Source: Turnera subulata
Taxonomy: Eukaryota; Streptophyta; Magnoliopsida; Malpighiales; Passifloraceae
Direction: 5' to 3'
Length of the DNA stretch: 64,000 bases
Assembly: GCA_028386065.3 (NCBI GenBank)
Contig: JAKUCV010002457.1
Span: forward strand, 30,483-94,482
The notes beneath the pieces were generated by a model. That model did not search any database and was not told the DNA's origin. It worked only from the letters and a program-made list of their open reading frames with translations. Of this stretch, positions 48,584-60,771 are shown piece after piece (position 1 is the first letter of the stretch; every line of letters begins with the position of its first letter). The position numbers and the translations under genes were made by a program.

Positions 48584-49474
48584 ATTATGTGCGGCATATC
48601 AAAGGTTATCCATCCTCACCTGAGATGTCTCTGAAACTGCTATCCGATCAAACCTCGATACCCTATATATATATATAGGACCACAATAATCACTTATAAT
48701 GCAGAACAAGATGATTATGCATGATACCAGTTTAACAGCATTTAGACGGCTTATCTGTTCATTTCATTATCTCCACAATTATCTTATTACCAAACAGTTC
48801 ATCCGACTTGGTGGTAATCAATTCAATCCAACGGTTATATCAAGCATACTTTGATTAAATCAAAAACCGAAACCGAGCGCTCAAGCCGATATCCCGGCCC
48901 TTAGGTCGCTTAAGAAAAGAAAATATATACACATAAATACGTTGTTTAAATCATATATAGGAATTCATATTACTAAGTATATAATATTCCATAAAGTACT
49001 TATACTCGATATAATAGTAATAAATACGTATTTGCTTAGTAGCCAATGATTATAAAATAGTGGTAACGTTAAATACGTCCAAATGGTATATGAATAATAT
49101 TTATCCGATAATAAAACGGTTAAATAGGAAATAGGAAATACCTCCATTGGTAAGGAGGTCAACATAGCTGGTATATAGTATAAAGTAATTTCAACATGAT
49201 ATATAAATAACATATACATTTATAACCATTAATTGTAAATAGAGTATAGAGAATAATAATAATACCATGGCTCGATAAAATATAACGGTATATAATAATT
49301 CAAAATTACTAAGAAGTTGGACAAAATCAATATAACCATTAATAAATTAATATTTCAAAATAATTATTGTTAAAAAAATATTTTTGGTAAATTAAATAAA
49401 CATAATTTAGCATTAAAATAATTTGTATAGGTTTTATATAAAAATAAAATCGGTAGAAATGATTGATATGAAAC

Positions 49475-52400
49475 TAATATTAATTTAGCCCAAAAGAACA
49501 TATTAAAAATAAAGTCGTATATATATATAGCCAAAAATATAAGTTAAGATCTAATATTATTTAGCCAATGAAATATCGTTAGTAATATATATAAGAATAA
49601 AATTGGTAAATAAAATAGGATATGGGCCTATTATTATTTAGCCCAGAAGAACGAAAATTAAACATATTAGAAACGTAATAACATAATTAAGAAATTAAGC
49701 CCAGGGGATCTTCACTTGCGTTTAGTCCATCGGAGAAAATAATAAAAACAACTTCGAATTAAATAAAAGACTTAATTAGAAATTATGGGCCTTTAATTAT
49801 AATTAGCCCAAATAAAATAAATAAAACCGGAAATTAAATTCAATGGGCCTTTTATGAGCCCAGGTAAAACGTAAATAAAATTAAAACGGAAATATAAATA
49901 CTATGGGCCTTTTTAATAGCCCAATCGGAAAATAAAGACATAAGGTAAATAATTGCATAAATAAAATAAATAAAAGCATAAATGAAATAATCAAAAAGCA
50001 TAAAAGCAGAGTTAAATAATTAAATAAAAGTATTGGTTAATATTAATTAACTTAATTAATTGTTTCTTTAATTATCGTTTAAATGTCCGGTTCGTTAATG
50101 TTATCCGGGTTCGTTAAGGTCCAAAGGTTCGTTAGATGCACATGGTCCAAGGAGGCTCGGGTTTACCCCAAGGTCCATTCCCGGGTTCGTCGGAAAATAC
50201 CCGAGGCCGCCGGAAACTCACCGGATTCCGGCCAAACACTGTTCACGCAGTCCTCAACACGTCCAACGCTCCCAGATTACTGTTCACGCACCCTTGCAGC
50301 CACTTCCCTGTTACCATTCATCATCAACCAACGCATCAACCTGCAACATCAAAACAACAACCCGATTTCTAACGAACACACCATCCCCACGACCACACCC
50401 CACCACCAAACCCGCGGCAGACCCACATCATCACCGGGAACATCATTCCCAATTCAATTGCAAGCCACACCCGAAAGAAGACCACGACAATCAATCAATC
50501 AGAACCGGTTAGAGTCAGAGATTAATTGATTTAAGAAACCCAAGAGGAAATCGAAGCAGAGAATGGAAGAGGAGGAAAGGGGTATTTCCGTTTTAATTTT
50601 ATTTAAGTTTTACCTGGGCTCGTAAAAGACCCATTGAATTTAATTTCCGGTTTTATTTATTTTATTTGGGCTAATTATAATTAAAGGCCCATAATTTCTA
50701 ATTAAGTCTTTTATTTAATTCGAAGTTGTTTTTATTATTTTCTCCGATGGACTAAACGCAAGTGAAGATCTAATATTAATTTAGCCCAAAAGAACATATT
50801 AAAAATAAAGTCATGTATATATATATAGCCAAAAATATAAGTTAAGATCTAATATTATTTAGCCAATGAAATATCGTTAGTAATATATATAAGAAAAAAA
50901 TTGGTAAATAAAATAGGATATGGGCCTATTATTATTTAGCCCAGAAGAACGAAAATTAAACATATTAGAAACGTAATAACATAATTAAGAAATTAAGCCC
51001 AGGGGACCTTCACTTGCGTTTAGTCCATCGGAGAAAATAATAAAAACAGCTTCGAATTAAATAAAAAGCTTAATTAGAAATTATGTGTAACAGCCCGGGT
51101 AATTTTTTTACGTTTTTACCGTCACCGTAAAATTTATTTTACAGTCGTTTACCATTAAAATTAATCTTGGGTAGTTAATTAATGGTAATTCGTGCATCGG
51201 ATTCCGAAACCGAGCCTTGTCCCACGTTCGGGATTTTTCTGCGGATTTTCCGGACCAAGTTGGAATTTTTCGGGTCCAGGAATCTTCAGAAAGTCTGGAT
51301 TAACCCCGAGTTATCGGGCCAGAAAATAAAGTCAAGGGGGTACATTAGTTATTTTCTGCTCCGGACAGAACCCGCCTCACATGCTGCACAGTGAGGGGGC
51401 TGCAGCCGCCATTCACTGTGAGGCATGTGAATGGCCAGTACGCCCGTGCTCCACCAGTTCCTTCATGCCTTGACTCTTTTTTTGCCTGCAAAAAAAAAAA
51501 AAAACCTGAACCCAGTGTCTTAGCTTGTCCTCTGCAAAAACTCACCAGCAAACACACAACATCAACTTCCCTTCCTCCGTTGTTTCTGCAAAAAAAAAAA
51601 AAAAACAAAACCAATACATTTTTTTTTCTTTTTCTTCTCTTCTTCTTCCTCCTGAGAAACCCACTCGCTGCCAAGAAGAAACCGGTAGCCGCCTCCACCC
51701 GAGAACACCACCACCTCACCACCAGTCGCCACCCTTCCCTCCTTCTCCTCCTCGCTCGCACGACTGACGCTGCAGACCCCCCACCGCGCCGCCTCCTCCA
51801 CGCATCTCGTCGCGAACGGCGCCGCTGCCAGCAAATGCTTGCAGTACGACGTCGACCCTCCCTTGTGTCTCGTCCCTGCGTTGCCGAGTCGCCGTTCCGA
51901 GCCGCGACTTCCTTGCCGTCGCCTCGCCGATCTGTGTCGCCAGCCTCGCCCTTGTTTCCGTCGTCGCGCCACCTGCACACCCAAGGTGAGCACGACCCAG
52001 CCGTATGGTGTTCCGGTCGGGACGACCCACGTGTGGTAGATGGGTACGGGTTGCAATTTGGGCTAGGGTTGTGGGCTAGGATGTGTGTTCTGTGAGCATG
52101 GGTTGGGTTAGTTGAGTGGTTTGGAATGTGGGTTGGGCTGCTGGGCATTAGTCTAATGGGCCGTGGGCTATGATCCGGGCAAGACTCTGGGCCTACACGT
52201 GGGCCTGCTTCTGGGCTCCTGTTTGGGGCCTGGGCTTGGCACTGTGCATGGCCTGATCTGGCACTATTTAGGCCCAGCCCAGATTTAAAAAAAAAAAGGG
52301 GAAAGAAAATGAAAATAAAATTAAATCTGGAAATAAAAAAATTAATTAAAAGGAAAATAATATTTTGGGGAAAAAGTGGAAAAAGGTTTATAACTTTGGA

Positions 52401-54793
52401 AATAATATTTTGGGAGATAATATGGAAAAATAATATTACGGAAAAAAAAAATATATATATATATATAAATGGTAAATAATAATTTTGGAAAGTACATACT
52501 TGTAGGAAAAAAAATATATATGGAAAGGGTATTATCAAAGTAGGTATTGTATAGGTATACGTATAAGTATAGTATTATTTTAGACACTGGAAATAAATGG
52601 TGAATGATGATGATGATAGGAAATAACCCAGGGGAGTAACCGAGACGAGTCAGTATTTATTTTCCGGTATACAGTAGTAGCATGACATTGCATATCACTT
52701 ATGTGTGCATATTATTTGTTGATATAGGAGTTGATAACGAGCAGATACCTGAGGAACTGGACTTGGAGTCTGTGGGGCATTTCCAAAAACTGATAATCGG
52801 CTAAGGTGAGGATGGATAACCTTGGATATGTGCCTGTAATGCTGTGTTTGATTTTGTTGCTTGATTGAACTGCTGAATCGATTATTGGCTGTCACATGAT
52901 TGTTATGGTAGTTGTTGATGATTATTGTTTGCTATTAAATTGCTGTGGATATTGCCGTGATGTTGTTGGTTTGTGTTGTTGCATTGTGGTATTGTGAGTA
53001 AACATTGAGCTGTTATTGCGAGTAATTAGTGATATGAGATTGTTGGCTGGTTGAGCCTGAGGATTAGTCTGAGATAATAAAAAGTTGAATAACTGATGAT
53101 AGAATAATGGAATTGGAATTGAATTTGAGATGATGATATAATTGTCACGTGGAAAGTGGTGGTACGACTAGATGGTTAGAGACTAGTTCTTGGTGTCATG
53201 GCCGGTTTGGTTGGTTGATGTTGTTATTGGGAAGTTGATCTCGGATTTGTGATATTGGGATGTTGATCCCGGATTTGTTGATATTGGGATGTTGATCCCG
53301 GATTGTTGGTATTGGGATGTTGATTCCGGATTGTGATTTGGCCTGGCATCCAGAATTAGTTAATAACCAGGTACGACCCTAGCTTGTCCAGTGACGGGGC
53401 CCGGAAGATAAAATTGGTAATAAAAATAATTAAGCATTCTTTTGGTCTTGGCATAGTTGTTTATGGTAGTTTTATTGTGTTGTGATTGTTTGTGCTTACT
53501 GTTGAGATTGTTATTCTTACTTCGAAAGTATTACGGTTGAATATATATCTCTGTTTATCCTTCGTCGGTGAGCACTTCAGACTCACCCCTCGCCTGCGGG
53601 GTTTCATCCCGTAGGTTTGGTTGCTTCGTAGTTCAGGTACGATGTACGTTGGCTGCTGCTTTCTTCTCCACCTGACTCCGGATCCATACCTCCGCTGCAT
53701 GTGCATTTAAGTCTTCCGCTACTGTGTCATATATGTTGCTGTGTTGCTGCTATCCTTTATTGCTTTGGTGTTGTCTATTTGAGTTATGTTGCTGTTATTA
53801 CGAGTGGATTGAATAATGGTCCCCAAGTATGGTTGACAACTGTAATATATGGTGTGCTGTTGTATTTGAATTTTCTGTGTAGTATTTTACTGCGATGTAC
53901 TGCTGATCTGTTAATAAGAATAGTTTCGGCACGTGTTTACTGTGTATGGTAAATACGGGTCTGGGCGCTTTATTATGGGCCTTTAATTATAATTAGCCCA
54001 AATAAAATAAATAAAACCGGAAATTAAATTCAATGGGTCTTTTAAGAGCCCAGGTAAAACGTAAATAAAATTAAAACAGAAATATAAATACTATGGGCCT
54101 TTTTAATAGCCCAATCGGAAAATAAAGACATAAGGTAAATAATTGCATAAATAAAATAAATAAAAGCATAAATGAAATAATCAAAAAGCATAAAAGCAGA
54201 GTTAAATAATTAAAACATAAATTAAATTGCATAAAATAAAAGTATTGGTTAATATTAATTAACTTAATTAATTGTTTCTTTAATTATCGTTTAAATGTCC
54301 GGTTCGTTAATGTTATCCGGTTTCGTTAAGGTCCAAAGGTTCGTTAGATGCACATGGTCCAAAGAGGCTCGGGTTTACCCCAAGGTCCATTCCCGGGTTC
54401 GCCGGAAAATACCCGAGGCTGCCGGAAACTCACCGGATTCTGGCCAAACACTGTTCACGCAGTCCTCAACACGTCCAACGCTCCCAGATTACTATTCACG
54501 CACCCTTGCAGCCACTTCCCTGTTACCATTCATCATCAACCAACGCATCAACCCGCAACATCAAAATAACAACCCGATTTCTAACGAACACACCATCCCC
54601 ACGACCACAACCCACCACCAAACCCACGGCAGACCCACATCATCACCGGGAACATCATTCCCAATTCAATTGCAAGCCACACCCGAAAGAAGACCACGAC
54701 AATCAATCAATCAGAACCGGTTAGAGTCAGAGATTAATTGATTTAAGAAACCCAAGAGGAAATCAAAGCAGAGAATGGAAGAGGAGGAAAGGG
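49475..54793 (-). repeat. Forward-inverted-forward duplication inside B
   Basis: Segment 49475-50577 recurs at about 50775-51085 plus 53973-54793 (split by E). Between them, 50578-50774 is an inverted copy of 49709-49905. The copies are almost identical apart from a 28-bp insertion near 54214. The twin 148-codon frames at 50083 and 54295 are products of this duplication. Confidence 0.8.
51086..53972 (+). mobile_element. E: LTR-only element, TSD TTATG
   Basis: TGTAACAGCCCGGGTAAT...GGGTCTGGGCGCTTTA, 2887 bp; TTATG at 51081-51085 and 53973-53977. The last base pair before the TSD is TA rather than CA. Splice-like donor CCAAG-GTGAG at 51985/51986; island 52738-52805; hairpins at about 53227-53335; double stem-loop at 53569-53613. 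Confidence 0.88.
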
Positions 54794-56612
54794 GCCGGCG
54801 GTGTCTTACCATGCTCCGGCGACGAGCATGAGATGGCTGAGGCGATCTCGGGCAGCTACCACTGCCTGCAGGTTCGGCAGCAGCAAAGAACGAGAAGCAG
54901 GAAGGGGAGGGAGATAGAGGCGTTGCGACTGGGCGGCAGCCAGCTTCGGTCGGCACCAAAGGAGAAGAGGAAGAGAAGATGGCGGCGACGTCTGGTTGCA
55001 GCAACAGAGGGAAAAAAGGCGGCTGGTGTCTTTTGATTGTTGTGGCAGAGATCGTCGCTCGGCGGCTGCTGGTGGCACGTGAGGCAGAGGAGGTGCAGAG
55101 AGGGGCTGGTCGCGACGGATTGAAGGAAGGAGGGAGTCGATGCTTGCGGCAGCAACGAGGGAGGAGGAGACAAGGGCGAGGGGGACGGCGGCGGTTTCAA
55201 AGGAAGGCGAGGAAGAAGAGAGGCAGGGAAGGAGAGGAGGAAGACATGAAGGGAAGAGGAGGAAAGAAGGAGGTGAGCTGGGGTTAGTGGTCTCGGATGG
55301 CAGCAAGTGCAGGTGGAGGTGACGACTGGTGAAGGGGGTGAGGCAGGGGCTGCGAAGGTCGGATAGGGAGAGGAGGGATAGGGGTTGGCAAGGGGAGAGG
55401 TAGGAAAGGAAAAGAAAGAGAGAGGGGAAAAGGCAGGAGGGTGTGAGTGTGTGGGGTAACGGGAAGAGAGGTGAATTAAAAAGAAAAAAAGGGAAAGAAA
55501 AGACAAGGAGGCAAGAAAGAAAGAAATGAAAGGAGTGAAGAAAATAGAAGAAGAAGACAACAAAGAAAAGAAGAAAAGAGAGAGGTAGGGCCGGACGAAG
55601 AAAAAAAACCCGGGAGAGAAAAAGAAGGAAAGAAAAAAAGAGAGGAGAAAGAAGAGTGGCCACGTGGCAAGCCACAATTGGCCGGCCCGGATTTCCGTCC
55701 CGAGTCCGAAAATACAACTTGGGCTCGGAAAATCCAATAAATACCCCTGAGCGTCGTCCAAGTCTCGAAATCGTAAACCGAGGCTCGGTTTACGGAAGAC
55801 ATTTCAAAACGCGTATCGGTATTAAACCTTGTGTTTAACATTTTAACTCAATCTTTGTAAAGCATATGCATAATTAACAGTTTACTCAAATTATTTAAAA
55901 TTCAAAATAAAGTCCAAAGATGAATTTTCCTTTTCAAATTATATTTGGTAAATTATCGCAACATAAATATTATAGAAAAATTAATGATAATATTACTATT
56001 AGTATTGGTTAGGAAAATAATAATAATGATGGTATCGTTAATAATAATTTGAGACTAGTAAAAATTAATAGTGAGAATAGTGATAAATGGCTCGGATTGG
56101 TAAAATTCTTGATTAACCGCGATAAAATTTTATTAACCATAGTAAAAGTCAAAATAGAACGGTAAAATTAATAGAAAATTTACCCGGGTCGTTACATAAT
56201 TTCCCAGAAAAATATTAACGTATTTATAATTTCCAAAAAATTTATATAGTATTTATCTTTTTCCTAAATATATATATAATAATATTTTCCAACATAAAAT
56301 ATAATTACCTTTAATTTCCAAAGTACATATATATATATTTCCACAATCATAATTTAATAATACATATTTAATATTTCCAGAAATTATTTTATAGTATATA
56401 TATTTTTTTCCAATTAGTAATAGTTTTTCCAAAACAAAACTTGATTATTTAACATAGTATATATATTTATATTTTTCTCAAAATACCAGAATTAAACTAG
56501 CCATAATTTTCTCAAAGTAAATATATATTTTTTTTCAAAACTGATTTTGTTCCAGAAAATAAATAAATATATATATATTATTTTTTTTTTTACTGGACTG
56601 GGCCATGAACAG

Positions 56613-59166
56613 TGTAACAGCCCGGGTAAAATTTTGGATTTTTACCGGGACTGTAGAAATTGTTTTACCGTGATTTACTGTTGAATTAATCTTGGGTAAC
56701 TAATTCAAGGTAAATCGGGAGTCGTTTTTCGAAACCGAGGGTTTTCCCGCGCTCGTGATTTTCCCGTGAATTTTTCGGAACTAAGTTGGTATTTTTCGGG
56801 TTTCGGAATTTCTCGGAAAATCACACCGGAAAATAACTAAGGAGGTATCGGTTATTTTCTGGTCCGGATCGGATTCGCCCGTAATATGGACGAATTGAAT
56901 TATTGATCATCACATGTATAATAGTATTTTTCTCAGTTTATAAGAAGAAGCAGCCGGTGGAAGAGGGGAGCAGGAAAAAAAAAAGAAGAGAAAAGAGAGA
57001 AAAGGAGAGGAAGAGAAGAAAAAAAAAAGAGAAAAAAAAAAAGAAAGAGAGAAAAAGGAGAGGAAAAAAAAGAGAGAAAAGAAAAAAAAAAGAAAAGAGA
57101 AAAAGAAAAATGAAAGAAAAAGAAAAAAAAGAAAATAAATCAGAAAAAAAAACAGAGAGGAAGAAATGAAAAGAAAAAAAAAGAATTTCAGAAAAACAGA
57201 AAAAAAACCAAGAAATAGAAAGAAAATCAAGAAAAAGAAAAGAAACGAAAATCTGAAAAAAAGAAGAGAAAAAAAGAAGGGAAAAATGAAAAAAAAAAAA
57301 GAACCGGACAGCAACTGTCCACTCTCGCGCCGCCCTTCGTCCGCGGTGGCTTTACTTCGTCTCGTCCTCCCCGCTCGTGCCGCCGTCGCCGTCGCAGCCT
57401 GCTCAACCCGAGGTGAGGCCGGGTCTCCGACCCGTTTGACAGGCGGGTCGCGCCTGGGTTGACGGGTTGGATTGTTTCATTTATTTTTTTTAAAATATAT
57501 AAATATATATAAATCTTTATATATAATAATTCTGGTATTTATTTTTGGAAAAAAATATATAATTATTTTGAGTAAATTACTGCCAATTTAATTCTGGTAT
57601 TTTCAGGAAAATATAGATATATTTACTTTGATAAATAACTAAGTTATGTTTGAAAAACTATTATTAATTGGAAAATTATATATATGCCTTGAAAATAATT
57701 TCTGGAAATTAATATGCATATTATCTTCGTCTGGAAAATTATGATTGTGGTTTATTTAAATAAATATGTATTTTTTTTAAATTAAAGTTAATTATATTTT
57801 GTATTGGAAAATTAAATTGTATATGTATTTAGAAAAAAATAAATACTATGTAAATATTTTCTGAAAATTATAAATATGTTATTATTTTCTGGAAAAATTA
57901 TGGATATTATTATTTTGGAAATTATAATTATTTTATGAAAATAAATTTTGAAAAAGAGTTTTAATTAAAGTATAGTACCGAATTTATATTCGGATATACG
58001 TATGGTTAAATATTTTCGATAAATGGAGATAATAAAGGATAAGTAATCGGGATGGGTATGTATCGTAGTATTGGCATCATAGTACCGATTATGTGCATTT
58101 ATGTGTATGTATGATTTTGTTGTATAGGTTTTTGGATATCGGGCAGTTTCCCGAGGAGCCGGCGTCGTACCGGTCATTAGTTTCCGGAGTTGAGTAATCG
58201 GCCAAGGTGAGGATGGATTTCCTTCAATATGTGCCTTATTACTCGGTTATTGTGTTTGGTGTTGTTGCATTGTTGGATGCTGTGCTTTTGTTGTGTTTTG
58301 GCTCGGGATGTCTATCCCGGTGCTTGTTTGGTATTTTTGGGATGTTTATCCCCGTGTCGATTTTCTGTGTCGTTTGGAATAAGTAAATGGATAATTAATG
58401 AATTGTGATGAGGATGTCGATCCTCGGTATTTTGGTTAGGGATGTCGATCCCTGAGTTTGGTTTTTGATGACGGTAATATAATTGTCACGTGGTAAGTAG
58501 AGGTACGACCGGATGGTTTGTGACTGTTTTGTGGTGCCATGATCTGGGTTACTTGTGATGGGCATGTTGATGCCGGTTTGATTGGGATGTTGATCCCTGA
58601 GTTTGATATTGGGATGTTGATCCCGGGTTCTTTTTGATCTGGCACCAGGAACAGGTTGATAACCTGGTACGACCCTAGCTTATCCGTGACGGGGCCCGAA
58701 AAAGATAAAATTGGATAATGGATTTTATTTGAGTCTTTGGGTCGGTTTTTACTTATTTTTGGACTTGAGTAATTTTTAGTGTCCATATTGATCGTCTTTC
58801 CATTGTCGTGAGCACTTCGGACTCACCCCTCACCTGCGGGCTTTCATCCCGTAGGATGAGTTATTTGTGGTACAGGTTAAATGCATTTCCAGACAGGCTG
58901 CAGCGTTATCCCTTGGACAGGGCTTGGATCCATAGTTTGCATGTGTCGCATACAGTGTCAGTGAGTTATTTAAGTCTTCCGCTGTGCAATGTTTTCGCTA
59001 TTATTGGGCCATTGGGCCGGATTTGTTACTTATGATGTTTTACTATTTTGGGCCGTTGGGCCGAGTTATGGTTGTTCACACTGTATGCTTGGGCTTTGTT
59101 GGGTCGGGTTGTCACAGTTCCGGCTTGTGTTTACTGTGTACGGTAAATACGGGTCGGGGCGTCTCA
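56613..59166 (+). mobile_element. D: LTR-only element, TSD AACAG
   Basis: TGTAACAGCCCGGGTAAA...GGGTCGGGGCGTCTCA, 2554 bp; AACAG at 56608-56612 and 59167-59171. Sense-strand purine tract 56945-57305, GC-rich part ending CCGAG-GTGAGG (57412/57413), island 58128-58206, hairpin array 58304-58624 and double stem-loop 58808-58856. Confidence 0.9.
58304..58624 (+). repeat. Array of seven hairpins in D
   Basis: Units at 58304, 58339, 58410, 58438, 58561, 58584 and 58611. Stems vary in step: GGGAT/ATCCC, GAGGAT/ATCCTC, AGGGAT/ATCCCT and GGCAT/ATGCC. Loops are GTCT, GTTT, GTCG or GTTG. Confidence 0.75.
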
Positions 59167-60215
59167 AACAGTAAGCCCATGCCCAGCCCAGAACAGCCCA
59201 ACAGGTGAGGCCCAACTACCAAGGCCCGCGAGGCAGCCCGGCAGCAGGGTCCAACCCGTTTGTGAGTCGGGTACTCACCATGGCAGAAACGGGTCGCGGT
59301 GCCGGGTAGGAGATGGCGGCACGGCGAGCGGCAGGGACAGGCGAGAGGAAGACTAGCGCGAGGTCGGCGAGGCTGAGGCGACTCCGGAACGGCAGCAGGA
59401 AGGGCGTGGCGGCGACGACAGAAGGCGGGAGGCGCAAGGGAGGTGGATCCGTGGGTTTTCCGCCGGGTCAACGGCCCTCGGCGGCGCGTCGCTGGACGGA
59501 AGAGGACGGGGTCAGCGGCGGTCGAAAGGCGACGGTGTGGCGAGCTCGTTGGCGGCGGTGGTGTGGCGAGAAAACGGCTGGAGCTCCTCGACGTGCACAG
59601 TAACCGGAAGGGTGACGCACTGTTCATCTCTTCCGGGTTTCTTCCTTTTTCTTCCTTTTTTTTTTCTTTTCTGTTTTCTTTCTTTTTTTTCTGATTTCTA
59701 ATTGGTTTTTTTCTTTTTTTTCATTTCTTCTTCTCTGTTTTTTTTTCCCCGATTTTTCTTTTTTTCTTTTTTTTCTTCTTTTCTCTCTTTTTTTTCTTTC
59801 TCTCTTTTTTTTCTTTTCCTCTCTTTTTCTTTTTCTTCTCCTCTTCCTCTCTTCTTCCTCTTCTCCTGCTTTCTTTTTATAGAACGTGAAATACTGTGCG
59901 GCCTGTGAACTTCAATAATGCAGCTTGTCTGCATTATGATGCGAGTCCGGTCCGGACTAGAAAATAACTGATACCCCCTTAGTTATTTTCCGGTGTGATT
60001 TTTTTTTCCGAAGATTCCGGGACCCGAAAAATACCAACTTAGGTCCGAAAAATCCACGGAAAAATCTCGAGTGCGGGAAAACCCTCTGTTACGAAAAACA
60101 ACGCTCGATTTACCTTGAATTAATTACCCAAGATTAATTCTTTCGGTAAATCACGGCAAAAAGACTTTTACAGTCCCCGGTTAAAATCCAAAATTTTTAC
60201 CCGGGTTGTTACAGT

Positions 60216-60232
60216 CTACCCACCTTAAAAAG
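60216..60232 (-). promoter_or_regulatory. Polypurine tract of T2
   Basis: On the minus strand AAGGTGGGTAGAC abuts the TGTAACA of the 3' LTR. This confirms the minus orientation and resembles Del/Tekay junctions. Confidence 0.65.
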
Positions 60233-60356
60233 AATTTCGTCCCCGAAATTCCGTCTTATCCGTGGGTCCTACCACGATAAGCTTCTGGCACTCTCTGCCA
60301 GGTGTCCAAACTCAACGCGAGATACCGCTTATACCCTTAAGCGACATCTCCTCCTC

Positions 60357-60363
60357 TATAAAA
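60357..60363 (+). promoter_or_regulatory. TATA box of antisense gene 1 (T2 copy)
   Basis: TATAAAA 40 nt before the ATG at 60397, in the same context as 344-350. Confidence 0.6.
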
Positions 60364-60396
60364 CCAAACCTCATGACTGGCAACTCACACACAGCC

Positions 60397-60771
60397 ATGG
60401 ACTCTCCAATCCGATCTCGAACTACCTTAGACTCCAAGAACAACAGCTATATCAGTGGCACTGCTTTCCCGACAAGCTCTGATGAAGAACCTCCCAAGAA
60501 GCGGTTCAAGACAAACATCATCGGCCTGAAAGAGCACATGGTCGTCTCCAACAGGCGGCGAAAGAAGCGTGCTCCCAAAGAAGCTGAGGATAGGAAGGGC
60601 AAGGCAACTGCTGAAAGCAGCACTCCGCAGCAGACACTGACGCAGCTGAACGTCTCACTGAAGAAGATCAGCTCGGCGGTGATGCAGATAGAAGTGGCGT
60701 GCGCGGAGCTCTTCCCTCACATGAATAACGTCCAAAAACTTGTAAAAGACTTAGAGAAGCATGTAACTTAA
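60397..60771 (+). CDS. Antisense gene 1 of T2: small basic nuclear-type protein
   Basis: An intact 124-residue frame, MDSPIRSRTTLDS onward, collinear with the T1 copy (386-763). Both basic clusters (PPKKRFK, RRRKKR) and the C-terminal helix are kept; the last codon CAG has become the stop. The frame could be opened upstream to 60262, but T1 lacks that extension and the TATA box sits at 60357, so I start at 60397. AATAAA follows at 60813-60818. The gap 60819-61513 is AT-rich without a conserved frame. Function unknown; a nuclear role is suggested only by the basic motifs. Confidence 0.65.
   Translation: MDSPIRSRTTLDSKNNSYISGTAFPTSSDEEPPKKRFKTNIIGLKEHMVVSNRRRKKRAPKEAEDRKGKATAESSTPQQTLTQLNVSLKKISSAVMQIEVACAELFPHMNNVQKLVKDLEKHVT

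Larger units (their letters stand above)
44599..56196 (-). mobile_element. B: LTR-only element with internal rearrangement and 5-bp TSD
   Basis: TGAAACACCCCGACCC at the left and CCCGGGTCGTTACA at the right; TAATT is repeated exactly (44594-44598, 56197-56201). The uninterrupted site is visible in the right LTR of T2 (about 63955). Without A1 and E it is about 5.5 kb. It has no internal region or PBS, so it is a solo LTR or an LTR-only derivative. It contains a forward/inverted/forward duplication at 49475-54793. Confidence 0.88.
43236..60215 (-). repeat. T2 left (3') LTR, in three pieces
   Basis: The pieces are 43236-44598, 56202-56612 and 59172-60215, about 2818 bp when B and D are left out, matching the 2753-bp T1 LTR. 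It starts TGAAATGCCCGACCC and ends CCCGGGTTGTTACA. It contains the double stem-loop (about 43534-43582), a hairpin array (about 43833-44190) and a pyrimidine tract (59640-59880). Confidence 0.85.

Noticed and set aside
51345..52538. 397-codon minus frame
   Set aside because: It is antisense to element E, dominated by Phe/Ile/Lys runs from AT-rich and pyrimidine tracts, and absent from related LTRs.
50083..54741. Twin 148-codon frames (50083-50529 and 54295-54741)
   Set aside because: They are copies made by the duplication inside B, antisense to the LTR, with Pro/Thr/Asn-rich composition and no family resemblance.
54806..55761. Overlapping 301- and 303-codon Ser/Leu/Pro-rich minus frames
   Set aside because: Two overlapping long frames in a pyrimidine-rich LTR segment reflect composition, not coding.
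44599..59166. Reading the TGTAAC...GTTTCA units as DNA transposons with terminal inverted repeats
   Set aside because: The ends are only weakly inverted, TSDs are 5 bp, and the same sequence serves as the LTRs of T1 and T2 next to PBS and PPT.
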